This document shows positions 1 through 7,884 of a stretch of DNA of 64,000 nucleotides, piece by piece. Every line of letters begins with the position of its first letter. Within the stretch, counting starts at the first letter, position 1. Source of the DNA: Arenimonas sp. (GTDB lineage Bacteria > Pseudomonadota > Alphaproteobacteria > Rhizobiales > Rhizobiaceae); assembly GCA_019459145.1 (NCBI GenBank), contig JAIBEK010000063.1, positions 1-64,000 of the forward strand. The letters run 5' to 3'. The notes beneath the pieces were generated by a model that did not search any database, was not told the DNA's origin, and saw only the letters and a list, made by a program, of their open reading frames with translations. The position numbers and the translations under genes were made by a program.

Positions 1-54
1 CTCGTCAGGCTCATAACCTGAAGGCCGCAGGTTCAAATCCTGCCCCCGCAACCA
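1..54 (+). tRNA. tRNA-Met, initiator type, 5' end outside window
   Basis: This is the 3' two thirds of a tRNA with anticodon CAT at 12-14. The anticodon stem is 5-9 with 17-21, the T stem is 27-31 with 39-43 around TTCAAAT, the 3' acceptor strand is 44-50, the discriminator A is at 51 and CCA (52-54) is encoded. The loop CTCATAA and an A at the position facing base 1 of the tRNA (expected C1:A72 mismatch) fit initiator tRNA rather than elongator tRNA-Met. The 5' half lies outside, so the C1:A72 mismatch cannot be seen. The stem has AGG facing CCT rather than the usual GGG facing CCC. Confidence 0.93.
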
Positions 55-80
55 AATCTAAAACCCGAAAACCCCTACAA

Positions 81-103
81 GCCTCCCACAAGGGAGGCTT
101 TTT
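81..103 (+). terminator. Rho-independent terminator after the tRNA
   Basis: GCCTCCC (81-87) pairs with GGGAGGC (92-98) around the loop ACAA and is followed by five T (99-103). This is a textbook intrinsic terminator 27 bases after the tRNA CCA end. Confidence 0.9.
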
Positions 104-165
104 GCGTTCCAGGCGACCCCGCCGCGACATTGCGGAGAGCGGTTTAGAGCGCGAGCTTGATCCGT

Positions 166-1251
166 CTACTCGGTCGGCTGGCGCAGGGCTTTCGATTTGC
201 GCTCGAGGGCGAGGCGGGTGGGGGTCTTTTCGTGACTTGCCCGCAGTACCAGATCGGCTCCGACCAGAATTTTCACCGGCGGCTGCGGTTCCGCGGCGGT
301 GATCAGGTCGTCTAGAACCGTCACGGCAAGATAGCCGATCTTGCGCTTCGACACCTCGATCGTGGTCAATCCGGGCTCCATGGTGGCGCTTTGCGGAAGA
401 TTGTCGAAGCCGATGATCGATACGTCGTCCGGGATTGCCATGCCGTGCTCACGCAGGGCCCGAATGAAGCCGTAGGCGATGATGTCGTTGGTGCAGAAAT
501 AGCATTCGGCCAGATCGAGACCGGCGGACAAGAGGGCACGGGTATCGCTGTAGGCGCCGTCATAGGTCGATTCGACGGACAGAACATCCGCCTCATCGAC
601 AGGAAGACCGAGCCGGGACATGTTCTTGAAGAAGGCGTCACGCCTGAGCCTGAAGTTCGTCGTTTCGACATGGGAGCCGACGAAGCCGATGCGGCGAAAG
701 CCCTGGCGTTGGAAGCGGGAGAGCACCTTGTGGACCGCATCCTCGTTGTTCATGTCGACGAAATTGGCGTCGACGACGTCGTAGAAGGTGTCGATGAAGA
801 CGGTCGGATAGCCCAGGCCCTGGATCAGCCGAATGTCTGCTTCGGTAAGTTCGGTTCCAAGCGCAATCACGCCCGAGATTGGTGCCCCGGCAAGCGATTC
901 GGCGACCGAACTGATCGGCTGCCCTTCGAAGCTGACCACTTCCAGCGTGTAATTGCGTCGCGTGGCTTCTGCCGACATGCCGTCGATATAGTCGGATATG
1001 AAGACGCTGTGGTCGCGGTTGACCGTGTGACCGTGCTTGGCAATCTTCAGGAACCTGAGCGTCTCGGTCGGCTCGGCATTCGATCTGGCCGTCCTCGGCA
1101 CGTAGTTGAGGCTGGCCACGGCTTCCAAGACGCGTGCCCGCGTCACGCCGGAAATCTCGCCCTTGCCGTTCAATACGAGCGAGACGGTCGCTGGAGAAAC
1201 CCCGGCCGCTTCGGCGATGTCCCTGATGGTCAAGTTCTTCCGGTTCTTCAT
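166..1251 (-). CDS. LacI-family transcriptional regulator
   Basis: A 361-residue LacI/GalR-type repressor. The N-terminal helix-turn-helix (about residues 6-28: LTIRDIAEAAGVSPATVSLV) is followed by the hinge and a periplasmic-binding-protein-like sugar-sensing domain. The ATG at 1251 is chosen because the protein then begins MKNRKNLTIRDIA, as family members do; the open frame runs further upstream to 1380 but that extension is arginine-rich and unlike the family. It diverges from the ABC importer starting at 1446, and three 11-base operator-like words lie between them, so it most likely represses that operon and itself. The inducer is unknown; a short ketose or polyol, or a phosphorylated product, is inferred from the neighbouring kinases. 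Confidence 0.9.
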   Translation of the reverse strand: MKNRKNLTIRDIAEAAGVSPATVSLVLNGKGEISGVTRARVLEAVASLNYVPRTARSNAEPTETLRFLKIAKHGHTVNRDHSVFISDYIDGMSAEATRRNYTLEVVSFEGQPISSVAESLAGAPISGVIALGTELTEADIRLIQGLGYPTVFIDTFYDVVDANFVDMNNEDAVHKVLSRFQRQGFRRIGFVGSHVETTNFRLRRDAFFKNMSRLGLPVDEADVLSVESTYDGAYSDTRALLSAGLDLAECYFCTNDIIAYGFIRALREHGMAIPDDVSIIGFDNLPQSATMEPGLTTIEVSKRKIGYLAVTVLDDLITAAEPQPPVKILVGADLVLRASHEKTPTRLALERKSKALRQPTE

Positions 1252-1290
1252 TCGGGTCCGACGTCGATTGCATGCTGCAGGTGCGAAGAA

Positions 1291-1301
1291 GTTTAGTAAA
1301 C
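1291..1301. promoter_or_regulatory. Putative LacI-family operator O1
   Basis: GTTTAGTAAAC is a perfect 11-base odd-centred palindrome, 40 bases upstream of the regulator's start. Related words occur at 1401-1411 and 1421-1431. Binding by the 166-1251 protein is inferred from position and symmetry. Confidence 0.55.
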
Positions 1302-1400
1302 GTTCCTGTCGCTCTGACCGACACCTAGGACAAACGTGATCGACCTGCAACCGATTTGGCGGCAAAACGGGGCTTGTCATCCGAAAATTCCTTTGATAGC

Positions 1401-1431
1401 GTTTAGTGAAGTTCGGAGATGTTCACTAAAC
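1401..1431. promoter_or_regulatory. Putative LacI-family operators O2 and O3 (inverted repeat)
   Basis: GTTTAGTGAA (1401-1410) and its exact inverse TTCACTAAAC (1422-1431) flank an 11-base spacer. Each arm with one extra base also resembles the palindrome GTTTAGTAAAC at 1291. The right arm ends three bases before the GGGGAGGAG ribosome site (from 1434) of the ABC operon, a position suited to repression. Confidence 0.6.
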
Positions 1432-1445
1432 ATGGGGAGGAGACC

Positions 1446-2468
1446 ATGCAGAGAACGGGCGGGCAATTGTTGATGCTTGTGGTCATCAATGGCCTCTTGC
1501 TGGTCGCCGGCGCCGTCATTTCCGGCGGCTCCTTCCTGTCGATCTTCAATCTCCAGTCCATGGCGAGCCAGGTGCCGGAAATCGGACTTCTGGCGATCGG
1601 GGTGATGCTGGCGATGTGCGCCGGCAATGGCGGTATCGACCTTTCGGGGATCGCGCTGGCCAACCTCTCGGGCGTTCTCTCCGCGGTCGTGGCCGCAAGT
1701 GTGTTTTCGGTTTCAGACGATGCGACGGCTTTCAGCCTGACCTTCATCGCCGGGGCGATCCTGATCGGATTGCTGGGCGGTCTGTTCAACGGCTTTCTCA
1801 TCGCCCGGTTCAACATCACGCCGATCCTCTGCACGCTCGGTACGCAAATGGCGTTCATGGGGCTTGCCGTGGTGGTCTCGGGCGGCCGGGCGGTCATGGT
1901 CGGCAGCCCGCCGCTGCTGTCCAGCCTCGGCAATGACATGCTCCTCGCCGTTCCGATCAGCTTCCTGATCTTTGTCGTCGTGGCGGCGATCATTGCCGCG
2001 GTCGTGAGATTCACGCCGTATGGCCTCTGGCTGATGCTGATGGGGACCAATCCGAAGGCGGCGGTCTATGCCGGCTTTCCGAAAAGCGGCGTGCTGATGG
2101 GGACCTATGCGCTGTCGGGTACCTTGTCGGGCCTTGCCGGCATCATCATCGCGGCGCGCAATGTGAACGTGAAGTTCGATTACGGAAGCTCCTATCTGCT
2201 GATCGCCATCCTCATCGCCGTCATGGCGGGGGTGAAGCCGGAAGGGGGATATGGCCGGGTGGTCTGCGTCGTGCTCAGCGCTATCGCATTGCAGCTCATG
2301 TCGAGCCTTCTCAACTTCGGCGGCCTTTCGAACTTCGTCCGCGATTTTGCCTGGGGGCTGCTCCTGCTGACCTTCCTGGCCGTCGGTCGCTACGATTTTG
2401 CCGGCTTCCTGTTCCCGGGACGCCGAACTGCGAATTCTTCGGTGCCTATCCCTCAATCGCCGAAGTGA
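1446..2468 (+). CDS. Sugar ABC transporter permease (RbsC/AraH type), first
   Basis: A 340-residue inner-membrane permease of the ribose/xylose/galactose class, with many hydrophobic segments and the family signature around residues 50-65 (LLAIGVMLAMCAGNGGIDLS). The ATG at 1446 follows a strong GGGGAGGAG; a further ATG at 1419 lies inside the operator and lacks a ribosome site. It is the first gene of an operon running through the binding protein, ATPase, second permease, dhaK, dhaL and an FGGY kinase. Two different permeases in one operon suggest a heterodimeric channel. Substrate cannot be read from the permease; the kinases point to a small ketose or polyol. Confidence 0.88.
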   Translation: MQRTGGQLLMLVVINGLLLVAGAVISGGSFLSIFNLQSMASQVPEIGLLAIGVMLAMCAGNGGIDLSGIALANLSGVLSAVVAASVFSVSDDATAFSLTFIAGAILIGLLGGLFNGFLIARFNITPILCTLGTQMAFMGLAVVVSGGRAVMVGSPPLLSSLGNDMLLAVPISFLIFVVVAAIIAAVVRFTPYGLWLMLMGTNPKAAVYAGFPKSGVLMGTYALSGTLSGLAGIIIAARNVNVKFDYGSSYLLIAILIAVMAGVKPEGGYGRVVCVVLSAIALQLMSSLLNFGGLSNFVRDFAWGLLLLTFLAVGRYDFAGFLFPGRRTANSSVPIPQSPK

Positions 2469-2497
2469 CAAAGCGAGGGAAAACTGTGGAGGAAAGC

Positions 2498-3508
2498 ATG
2501 AACTCGTTTTCGAAGAAATTGCTGGCGGGAACAACTGTCGCAGCCATCGCGCTCGCAGGATCGGTCGGTGTGCTGGTCGCGCAGGACAAGCCGGTCATCG
2601 CGACTGTGGTCAAGATCAGCGGTATTCCGTGGTTCGACCGCATGAACACCGGCGTCGTGGCTTATCAGGAAGCCAATCCGGATGTTGTCGCGACCCAGAG
2701 CGGTCCCGCGACGGCCGACTCAGCGCAGCAGTTGCAGATCATCAACGATCTGGTCGCCAAGGGCGTCAACGCGCTCGCCGTGGTGCCGATGGATCCGGCC
2801 GTGCTCGAGGGCACTTTCCAGCGCGCCATGGATCGCGGCATCGTCGTCGTCACGCATGAAGCCGACAATCAGATGAACACCAATGCGGATGTCGAGGCAT
2901 TCGACAATGCCGATTATGGCTCGGCGCTGAACGAGCGTCTGGCCGAGTGCATGAACAAGGAAGGCAAGTGGACCACCTTCGTCGGCTCGCTGGGTAGCCG
3001 CACGCACATGCAGTGGGTTGGCGCGGGTGAGGAAAACGCCAAGAAATACACCGGCATGCAACTCGTCGATGCCAATAACGAGTCCTTCGACGACGCCAAT
3101 GCGACCTATGAGAAGGCCAAGGAAATCCTGCGCAAGCATCCCGACATCAAGGGTTTCCAGACGTCTGCCGGCAATGACGTTCTCGGCGTCGGCCGGGCGA
3201 TCGACGAAGCGGGCCTGAGCGGCAAGGTCTGCCTGGTGGGCACCGGCTTGCCGAACCCGTCGGCCGACCTTCTGGAATCCGGCGCCATCACGGCAATCGG
3301 TTTCTGGGACCCGCAGAAGGCCGGCATGGCAATGAACGCCGTCGCCAAGCTGCTGCTGGAAAAGAAGGAAGTAACCGACGGCATGGACCTTGGCGTCGAG
3401 GGCTATGGCAAGGTCTCGGTCAAGCAGGGACCCGGCAAGGGACTCCTGATCGTCGGCAACGGCATGGTGCTCGCGGACAAGGCGACCTACAAGGACTTCC
3501 TGTTCTAG
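2498..3508 (+). CDS. Periplasmic sugar-binding protein (RbsB-like)
   Basis: A 336-residue solute-binding protein of the type I sugar class. An N-terminal signal peptide (MNSFSKKLLAGTTVAAIALA, with VAQ-DKP as likely cleavage near residue 29) precedes two alpha/beta lobes, seen in KISGIPWFDRMNTGVVAYQE and VNALAVVPMDPAVLEG. The ATG at 2498 is preceded by GGAGG (from 2487); earlier in-frame starts would put charged residues before the signal peptide. It captures the sugar for the permeases at 1446 and 5155. An 11-bp GC hairpin directly follows the gene and may allow higher expression of the binding protein than of the genes downstream. Confidence 0.9.
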   Translation: MNSFSKKLLAGTTVAAIALAGSVGVLVAQDKPVIATVVKISGIPWFDRMNTGVVAYQEANPDVVATQSGPATADSAQQLQIINDLVAKGVNALAVVPMDPAVLEGTFQRAMDRGIVVVTHEADNQMNTNADVEAFDNADYGSALNERLAECMNKEGKWTTFVGSLGSRTHMQWVGAGEENAKKYTGMQLVDANNESFDDANATYEKAKEILRKHPDIKGFQTSAGNDVLGVGRAIDEAGLSGKVCLVGTGLPNPSADLLESGAITAIGFWDPQKAGMAMNAVAKLLLEKKEVTDGMDLGVEGYGKVSVKQGPGKGLLIVGNGMVLADKATYKDFLF

Positions 3509-3529
3509 GCCATCCGACATCCATCAAGC

Positions 3530-3556
3530 CGGCCGGGGGGCGATACCTCCCGGCCG
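3530..3556 (+). terminator. Intercistronic GC hairpin after the binding-protein gene
   Basis: Bases 3530-3540 pair with 3546-3556 (CGGCCGGG against CCCGGCCG, extended by G-T, G-C and G-C) around loop CGATA. There is no T run, so an mRNA-stabilising or partial-termination element is more likely than a full terminator. The second ABC operon has a similar hairpin at 13381. Confidence 0.6.
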
Positions 3557-3589
3557 CAATGGTCCGGCGCGGCGCTCGCGTCGGTCGGC

Positions 3590-5158
3590 ATGAGGGCAAT
3601 TTCAGTGGCGGCAGAAGATAATGTCCCGCAGCAATCGACAGCGCTGCTGGAACTCAAGAACATCCAGAAATGGTTTGGTGGCGTCCACGCTCTGCGGGGG
3701 ATCGATCTGACCCTTCTGCCGGGACAGGTCTATCACCTGTTGGGCGAAAACGGCTGTGGCAAGAGCACGGTCATCAAGATCATGTCGGGCGCCCATCCGC
3801 CGACCTCGGGAGAAATCGTTCTGGGCGGCAGATCCTTTGCCGCGCTGACGCCGATCCAGTCGCTCGCCGCGGGGATCGAGACCGTCTACCAGGATCTTTC
3901 CCTGCTCCCGAACCTGACCGTGGCGGAGAACGTGGCGCTGAATGAACAGCTCGTCGACGCCAACGGACGGCTGGCGCGGCTTTTCGATCGCAAGCGACTG
4001 ACGGAGACGGCCGAAAGGGCCCTGGCCGTGGTCGGTCTACCGACCGATCGGGCTTTTCTCACGACGATTGTTTCCGACCTGCCCCTGGCCTTGCGCCAGC
4101 TCATTGCCATAGCGCGGGCCATTGCGACCCGGGCCAAGCTCGTCATCATGGACGAGCCCACCACGTCTCTGACCCGGCGCGAGGTCGAAAATCTGATCCT
4201 GGTGGTGGAGCGGCTGCGCTCGGAAAACGTCTCCGTGCTCTTCGTCACGCACAAGCTCGACGAGTGCTATCGCATCGGCGGGCATGCCGTCGTGTTCCGC
4301 GACGGCCAATGCGTCGCGCAAGGACCGATCGAGACCTACACCAAACAGCAACTGGCCGAACTGATGACCGGCCGATCGATCGATGCCCAACGCTATCGGA
4401 CAGGAAAACCTCTAGGCGCCGAGCTTCTCACTGTGGAGCGCCTTGACGCCGATGGCGTCAGAGACGTCAGCCTGTCTCTGAGGAGAGGCGAGATTCTCGG
4501 CATAACGGGTCTCGCCGATTCGGGACGCAATGAGCTTGCCATGGCTTTGACCGGGGTTGTGCCGGCCAGATCCGGCGGCATTTCGATAGACGGTAAGTCG
4601 ATCTCGGTTCGTTCTCCGGCGGATGCGATCGCGCATGGCATTGGCTATGTGCCCGAGGACCGTCTCGCCGAGGGGCTCTTTCTCGACAAATCGATCCTGG
4701 AAAACGAGATTGCCCTGATCGTTTCGCGTCTCGCCAATTCATTCGGCGTCGTCGACCGGAAGGAAGGGCGCAAGATCGCGGCGCAGATTTCGCAAGACAT
4801 GCGGTTGAACACCAAGGATCTCGACCTGCCGGTCGGTTCACTATCCGGCGGCAATCAGCAGCGTGTCCTGATCGGCCGTTGGCTGAGCATTCAGCCCAAA
4901 CTTCTCGTGCTGCACGGACCGACGGTAGGTGTGGACGTCGGCTCGAAGGATACGATCTATCGGGTCATCCAGACACTTTCGGAAGCGGGCATGGGCCTCA
5001 TCATCGTCAGTGACGACCTGCCCGAACTCCTGCAGAACGCCGACCGCATCCTCGTCATGAACAGCGGCCGCATCATTGCGGAAATGGCTGCGGAGCTTGC
5101 GACGGAAGATGCGCTCTACCGGGCGATGCTCAGCAATACGACGGAGAATGCGCAATGA
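3590..5158 (+). CDS. Sugar ABC transporter ATP-binding protein, double NBD (RbsA/MglA type)
   Basis: A 522-residue cytoplasmic ATPase with two nucleotide-binding domains. The first has a normal Walker A (GENGCGKST, about residue 55) and Walker B (LVIMDEPT), but its signature loop reads LPLALRQ. The second has a degenerate Walker A (GLADSGRNE) and Walker B (LVLHGPTVGVDVG, lacking the usual DE), but a canonical signature LSGGNQQ. In a head-to-tail pair this gives one good ATP site and one degenerate site. No clear ribosome site precedes the ATG at 3590. It energises the permeases at 1446 and 5155; its last codons overlap the next start as ATGA. Confidence 0.9.
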   Translation: MRAISVAAEDNVPQQSTALLELKNIQKWFGGVHALRGIDLTLLPGQVYHLLGENGCGKSTVIKIMSGAHPPTSGEIVLGGRSFAALTPIQSLAAGIETVYQDLSLLPNLTVAENVALNEQLVDANGRLARLFDRKRLTETAERALAVVGLPTDRAFLTTIVSDLPLALRQLIAIARAIATRAKLVIMDEPTTSLTRREVENLILVVERLRSENVSVLFVTHKLDECYRIGGHAVVFRDGQCVAQGPIETYTKQQLAELMTGRSIDAQRYRTGKPLGAELLTVERLDADGVRDVSLSLRRGEILGITGLADSGRNELAMALTGVVPARSGGISIDGKSISVRSPADAIAHGIGYVPEDRLAEGLFLDKSILENEIALIVSRLANSFGVVDRKEGRKIAAQISQDMRLNTKDLDLPVGSLSGGNQQRVLIGRWLSIQPKLLVLHGPTVGVDVGSKDTIYRVIQTLSEAGMGLIIVSDDLPELLQNADRILVMNSGRIIAEMAAELATEDALYRAMLSNTTENAQ

Positions 5159-6213
5159 GTCTTTCACCCATCGATGAAGCGCATGGCGTCGGGCCTTCCC
5201 GCAAATTCAGCTTCGGCGAGATCGTGCGGCGACGCCCGGAGACCATCACCTTCATTCTGCTGGTCTCGATCTGCGTGATCGTGACGATCGTAAACCCGGC
5301 CTTCCTTCAGCCCTCGACGCTGATCGATATTGGCCGCGCCAGCGTTGTCATGGGTCTGTTTGCGCTCGGCGTCTTCATCATCCTGGCAGCGGGTGGCATC
5401 GACGTGTCGTTTACCGCGATCGCCGCCTTTGCCATGTATTCGATGACCCTGCTGGTCCAGAACCATCTGCCGGAGTTGCCGATCGTCGTGATCATTCTCA
5501 TGGCCACGCTCGGCGGCGCGGCACTGGGCATCATCAATGGCCTGCTGGTTCACAATCTCAAGGTGCCATCGCTGATCGTGACGATCGGCACGCAATATCT
5601 TTTCCGCGGCTTCCTGCTGTCCTTCATCGGCACGGTCTGGATCATGTCACTGCCGCCGCAGATGGGGGCGTTCGGCCGGGCGCCGCTCTTCCAGTTCGAA
5701 AGCGGCAATGGGGCACTCATCACCATGCCCCTCTATTTCCTCGTCCTGCCGGCTGCGGCGGGCCTGACCTGGTGGATCCTCAATCGCACCTTGATGGGCC
5801 GCGCGATCTTCGCCGTCGGCGGCAATGCCGATATCGCCAGCCGCCTCGGCTATAGCCTGCGGACCGTGCATGTTTTCCTGTTCGGCTATGCCGGTGCGCT
5901 CGCCGGTCTCGCCGGCATCATTCATGTCTGCGCCAATCGCCAGGCAAACCCGTTCGACCTCGTCGGAACCGAGATCAACGTGATCGCGGCGGTCGTCCTG
6001 GGTGGTGCGCGCATCACCGGCGGCACCGGCACCGTCTTGGGCACGATTCTCGGCGTTCTCCTGATCGTCGTCATCAACAGCGTCCTCGTCATGGTCGGTA
6101 TTCCCAGCACATGGCAGAGGCTCGTGGTTGGCAGTTTCATCCTCCTGGCGGCCGCCTTCTTCGTCACGCGCCAGCGCAAAAACAAATCCCAATTTCTGGA
6201 GAGAACCCCATGA
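5155..6213 (+). CDS. Sugar ABC transporter permease, second
   Basis: A 352-residue RbsC-type inner-membrane permease. After a cytoplasmic N-terminus of about 30 residues come several membrane spans; the conserved stretch GLFALGVFIILAAGGIDVSF (about residues 66-85) and the motif GYAGALAGLAGIIHV mark the family. It overlaps the ATPase gene by ATGA and ends inside the dhaK start codon, so translation is coupled on both sides. It should pair with the 1446 permease. Confidence 0.9.
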   Translation: MSLSPIDEAHGVGPSRKFSFGEIVRRRPETITFILLVSICVIVTIVNPAFLQPSTLIDIGRASVVMGLFALGVFIILAAGGIDVSFTAIAAFAMYSMTLLVQNHLPELPIVVIILMATLGGAALGIINGLLVHNLKVPSLIVTIGTQYLFRGFLLSFIGTVWIMSLPPQMGAFGRAPLFQFESGNGALITMPLYFLVLPAAAGLTWWILNRTLMGRAIFAVGGNADIASRLGYSLRTVHVFLFGYAGALAGLAGIIHVCANRQANPFDLVGTEINVIAAVVLGGARITGGTGTVLGTILGVLLIVVINSVLVMVGIPSTWQRLVVGSFILLAAAFFVTRQRKNKSQFLERTP

Positions 6214-7211
6214 AGAAGTTCCTGAACGATCCCGCGGCTTTCGTCGATGAAATGCTGGAAGGCATCTACAAGGCCCATCCGGCCGTCACCTATGTCGCCG
6301 GCGATCTGCATTGCCTCGTCACCTCGAAGACCAAGGCGGGCAAGGTCGGCATTGCCACGGGCGGCGGCTCCGGCCACCTTCCGACCTTCCTCGGCTTTGT
6401 CGGCGACGGGATGCTCGACGGGGCCGCCGTCGGCGGTGTCTTTCAGTCGCCCAGCGCCGAACAGATGTACCAGGTAACCAGGCACATCGACCAAGGGGCC
6501 GGCGTGCTCTACATCTTCGGCAACTATTCCGGAGACATCATCAATTTCGACATGGCGGCCGAACTGGCGGATCTTGACGGGATCACGGTCAAGCAGATCG
6601 TCGGCAATGACGACGTAGCCTCCTCGATCGTCGGTGAAGAGCACAAGCGACGCGGTGTGGCCGGCATCTTCTTCATCTACAAGGCGGCAGGAGCGGCGGC
6701 CGCCGAAGGGCTGTCGCTCGAGGACGTCACGCGTGTGGCCGACAAGGCGCGCCAGCGCACCAGGACCATGGGCGTTGCCCTTTCAAGCTGCGTCGTTCCC
6801 GAGATCGGCCATGCGACCTTCTCGATCGGCGAGGATGAGATGGAGATCGGCATGGGCATTCATGGCGAGCCCGGAATCAGCCGCAAGAAACTTGCGCCGG
6901 CCGATGCGGTCGTCGACGAGATGATGGACCGGATCTTCCAGGAGACGGACTACAAGGCCGGTGACAGTGTTGCCGTGCTGATGAACGGTCTTGGTGGTAC
7001 GCCGCTGGAAGAGCTCTATATTCTCTTCCGTCGCGTATCGCAGCTTCTGGAAGAACGCGGCGTCACCGCAAAGCATGTCTTCGTCGGCGAATTCGCCACA
7101 TCGATGGAAATGGCCGGCGCGTCGATCTCGATCCTGCATCTCGATGAGGAACTCGATCGCCTGATCGCGGCCCCGGCGAACACACCCTTTTTCCAGCATG
7201 TCGCAGGATAA
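6210..7211 (+). CDS. dhaK: Dihydroxyacetone-kinase-type subunit DhaK
   Basis: A 333-residue DhaK-domain protein that binds a short ketose covalently as a hemiaminal. The residues known from E. coli DhaK can be placed: His56 in GGGSGHLP, Asp109 in NYSGDI, and His218 in GIHGEPG (E. coli His230, the covalent substrate ligand). The ATG at 6210 overlaps the permease stop; a longer open frame from 6111 runs through permease coding sequence and is rejected. DhaK is followed by DhaL, but no DhaM phosphotransferase subunit is present, so the pair may use ATP directly or accept phosphate from a distant DhaM. Encoded with an importer, it may act on imported tetrulose (erythrulose) rather than free dihydroxyacetone. 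Confidence 0.92.
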   Translation: MKKFLNDPAAFVDEMLEGIYKAHPAVTYVAGDLHCLVTSKTKAGKVGIATGGGSGHLPTFLGFVGDGMLDGAAVGGVFQSPSAEQMYQVTRHIDQGAGVLYIFGNYSGDIINFDMAAELADLDGITVKQIVGNDDVASSIVGEEHKRRGVAGIFFIYKAAGAAAAEGLSLEDVTRVADKARQRTRTMGVALSSCVVPEIGHATFSIGEDEMEIGMGIHGEPGISRKKLAPADAVVDEMMDRIFQETDYKAGDSVAVLMNGLGGTPLEELYILFRRVSQLLEERGVTAKHVFVGEFATSMEMAGASISILHLDEELDRLIAAPANTPFFQHVAG

Positions 7212-7215
7212 TCCC

Positions 7216-7863
7216 ATGGCCATCGAGAGCTTCAACGCAGCGGACCTGATTGGCCAGTTCAAGAGCTGGAAGGCGCTCTTTGCCGAACAGCGCGAGTTTC
7301 TGATCGCGCTCGACGGCAAGGTCGGGGATAGCGACCTCGGCATTACCATGAGCAAGGCATTTGCCGCCGCATCCGAGGCTCTGGATGCCGAAGGCGAGGG
7401 AGCCGGCATGGCCAAACTGCTTCGCACCGCAGGCGCAACCATGGCCAGGGCCGCACCCTCAACCATGGGAACGCTGACCGCGACAGGCTTCCTGCGGGCA
7501 AGCAAGGCGGTCGAAGGCAAGGGCGAGCTTGGGACCGCGGATCTGGCTGCCTTCTGGCGCGCCTATCGCGACGGTGTCGCGGAACGGGGCAAGGCGAAGC
7601 TTGGTGACAAGACCCTGCTCGACGTGCTTGATCCGATCGCCGCGACGCTCGAAGCTCAGGCATCGAGCGGAGCTTCGCTTTCGGATGCGCTGGGCGCCGC
7701 CGCCGATGCGGCTGAACAGGCCCTTGAAGCAACGAAGGCGATGGTTGCCCAGCATGGAAAGGCCGCGGCCTTTCAGCAAAAGACGGTCGGACTGCAGGAT
7801 GCCGGAGCCACGGTCGGATATTTCCTCATCCGTCGCATGTCGGAATATGTCGCGGGAACCTAG
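7216..7863 (+). CDS. dhaL: Dihydroxyacetone-kinase-type subunit DhaL (nucleotide domain)
   Basis: A 215-residue, largely helical DhaL domain that holds the adenine nucleotide and phosphorylates the substrate bound on DhaK. The Mg-binding aspartates appear in DGKVGDSDLG (Asp33, Asp38, Asp40). The usual His after the third Asp is Leu here. The ATG at 7216 is preferred over 7198 because AGGA lies seven bases before it and the earlier ATG is inside dhaK. The gene sits four bases after dhaK. Confidence 0.9.
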   Translation: MAIESFNAADLIGQFKSWKALFAEQREFLIALDGKVGDSDLGITMSKAFAAASEALDAEGEGAGMAKLLRTAGATMARAAPSTMGTLTATGFLRASKAVEGKGELGTADLAAFWRAYRDGVAERGKAKLGDKTLLDVLDPIAATLEAQASSGASLSDALGAAADAAEQALEATKAMVAQHGKAAAFQQKTVGLQDAGATVGYFLIRRMSEYVAGT

Positions 7864-7884
7864 GCGACAGAAGAGCTCGAGACG

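Noticed and set aside
391..1296. Long plus-strand open frame opposite the first LacI gene
   Set aside because: It is the antisense of a clear LacI coding region, with no ribosome site and no recognisable domain; such shadows are common in GC-rich DNA.
1394..1403. TGATAGCGTT upstream of the first importer, matching ten bases of the operator at 19488
   Set aside because: Only a half-site with AGCG is present; the rest is the other operator type, so cross-control by the second LacI protein is not supported.
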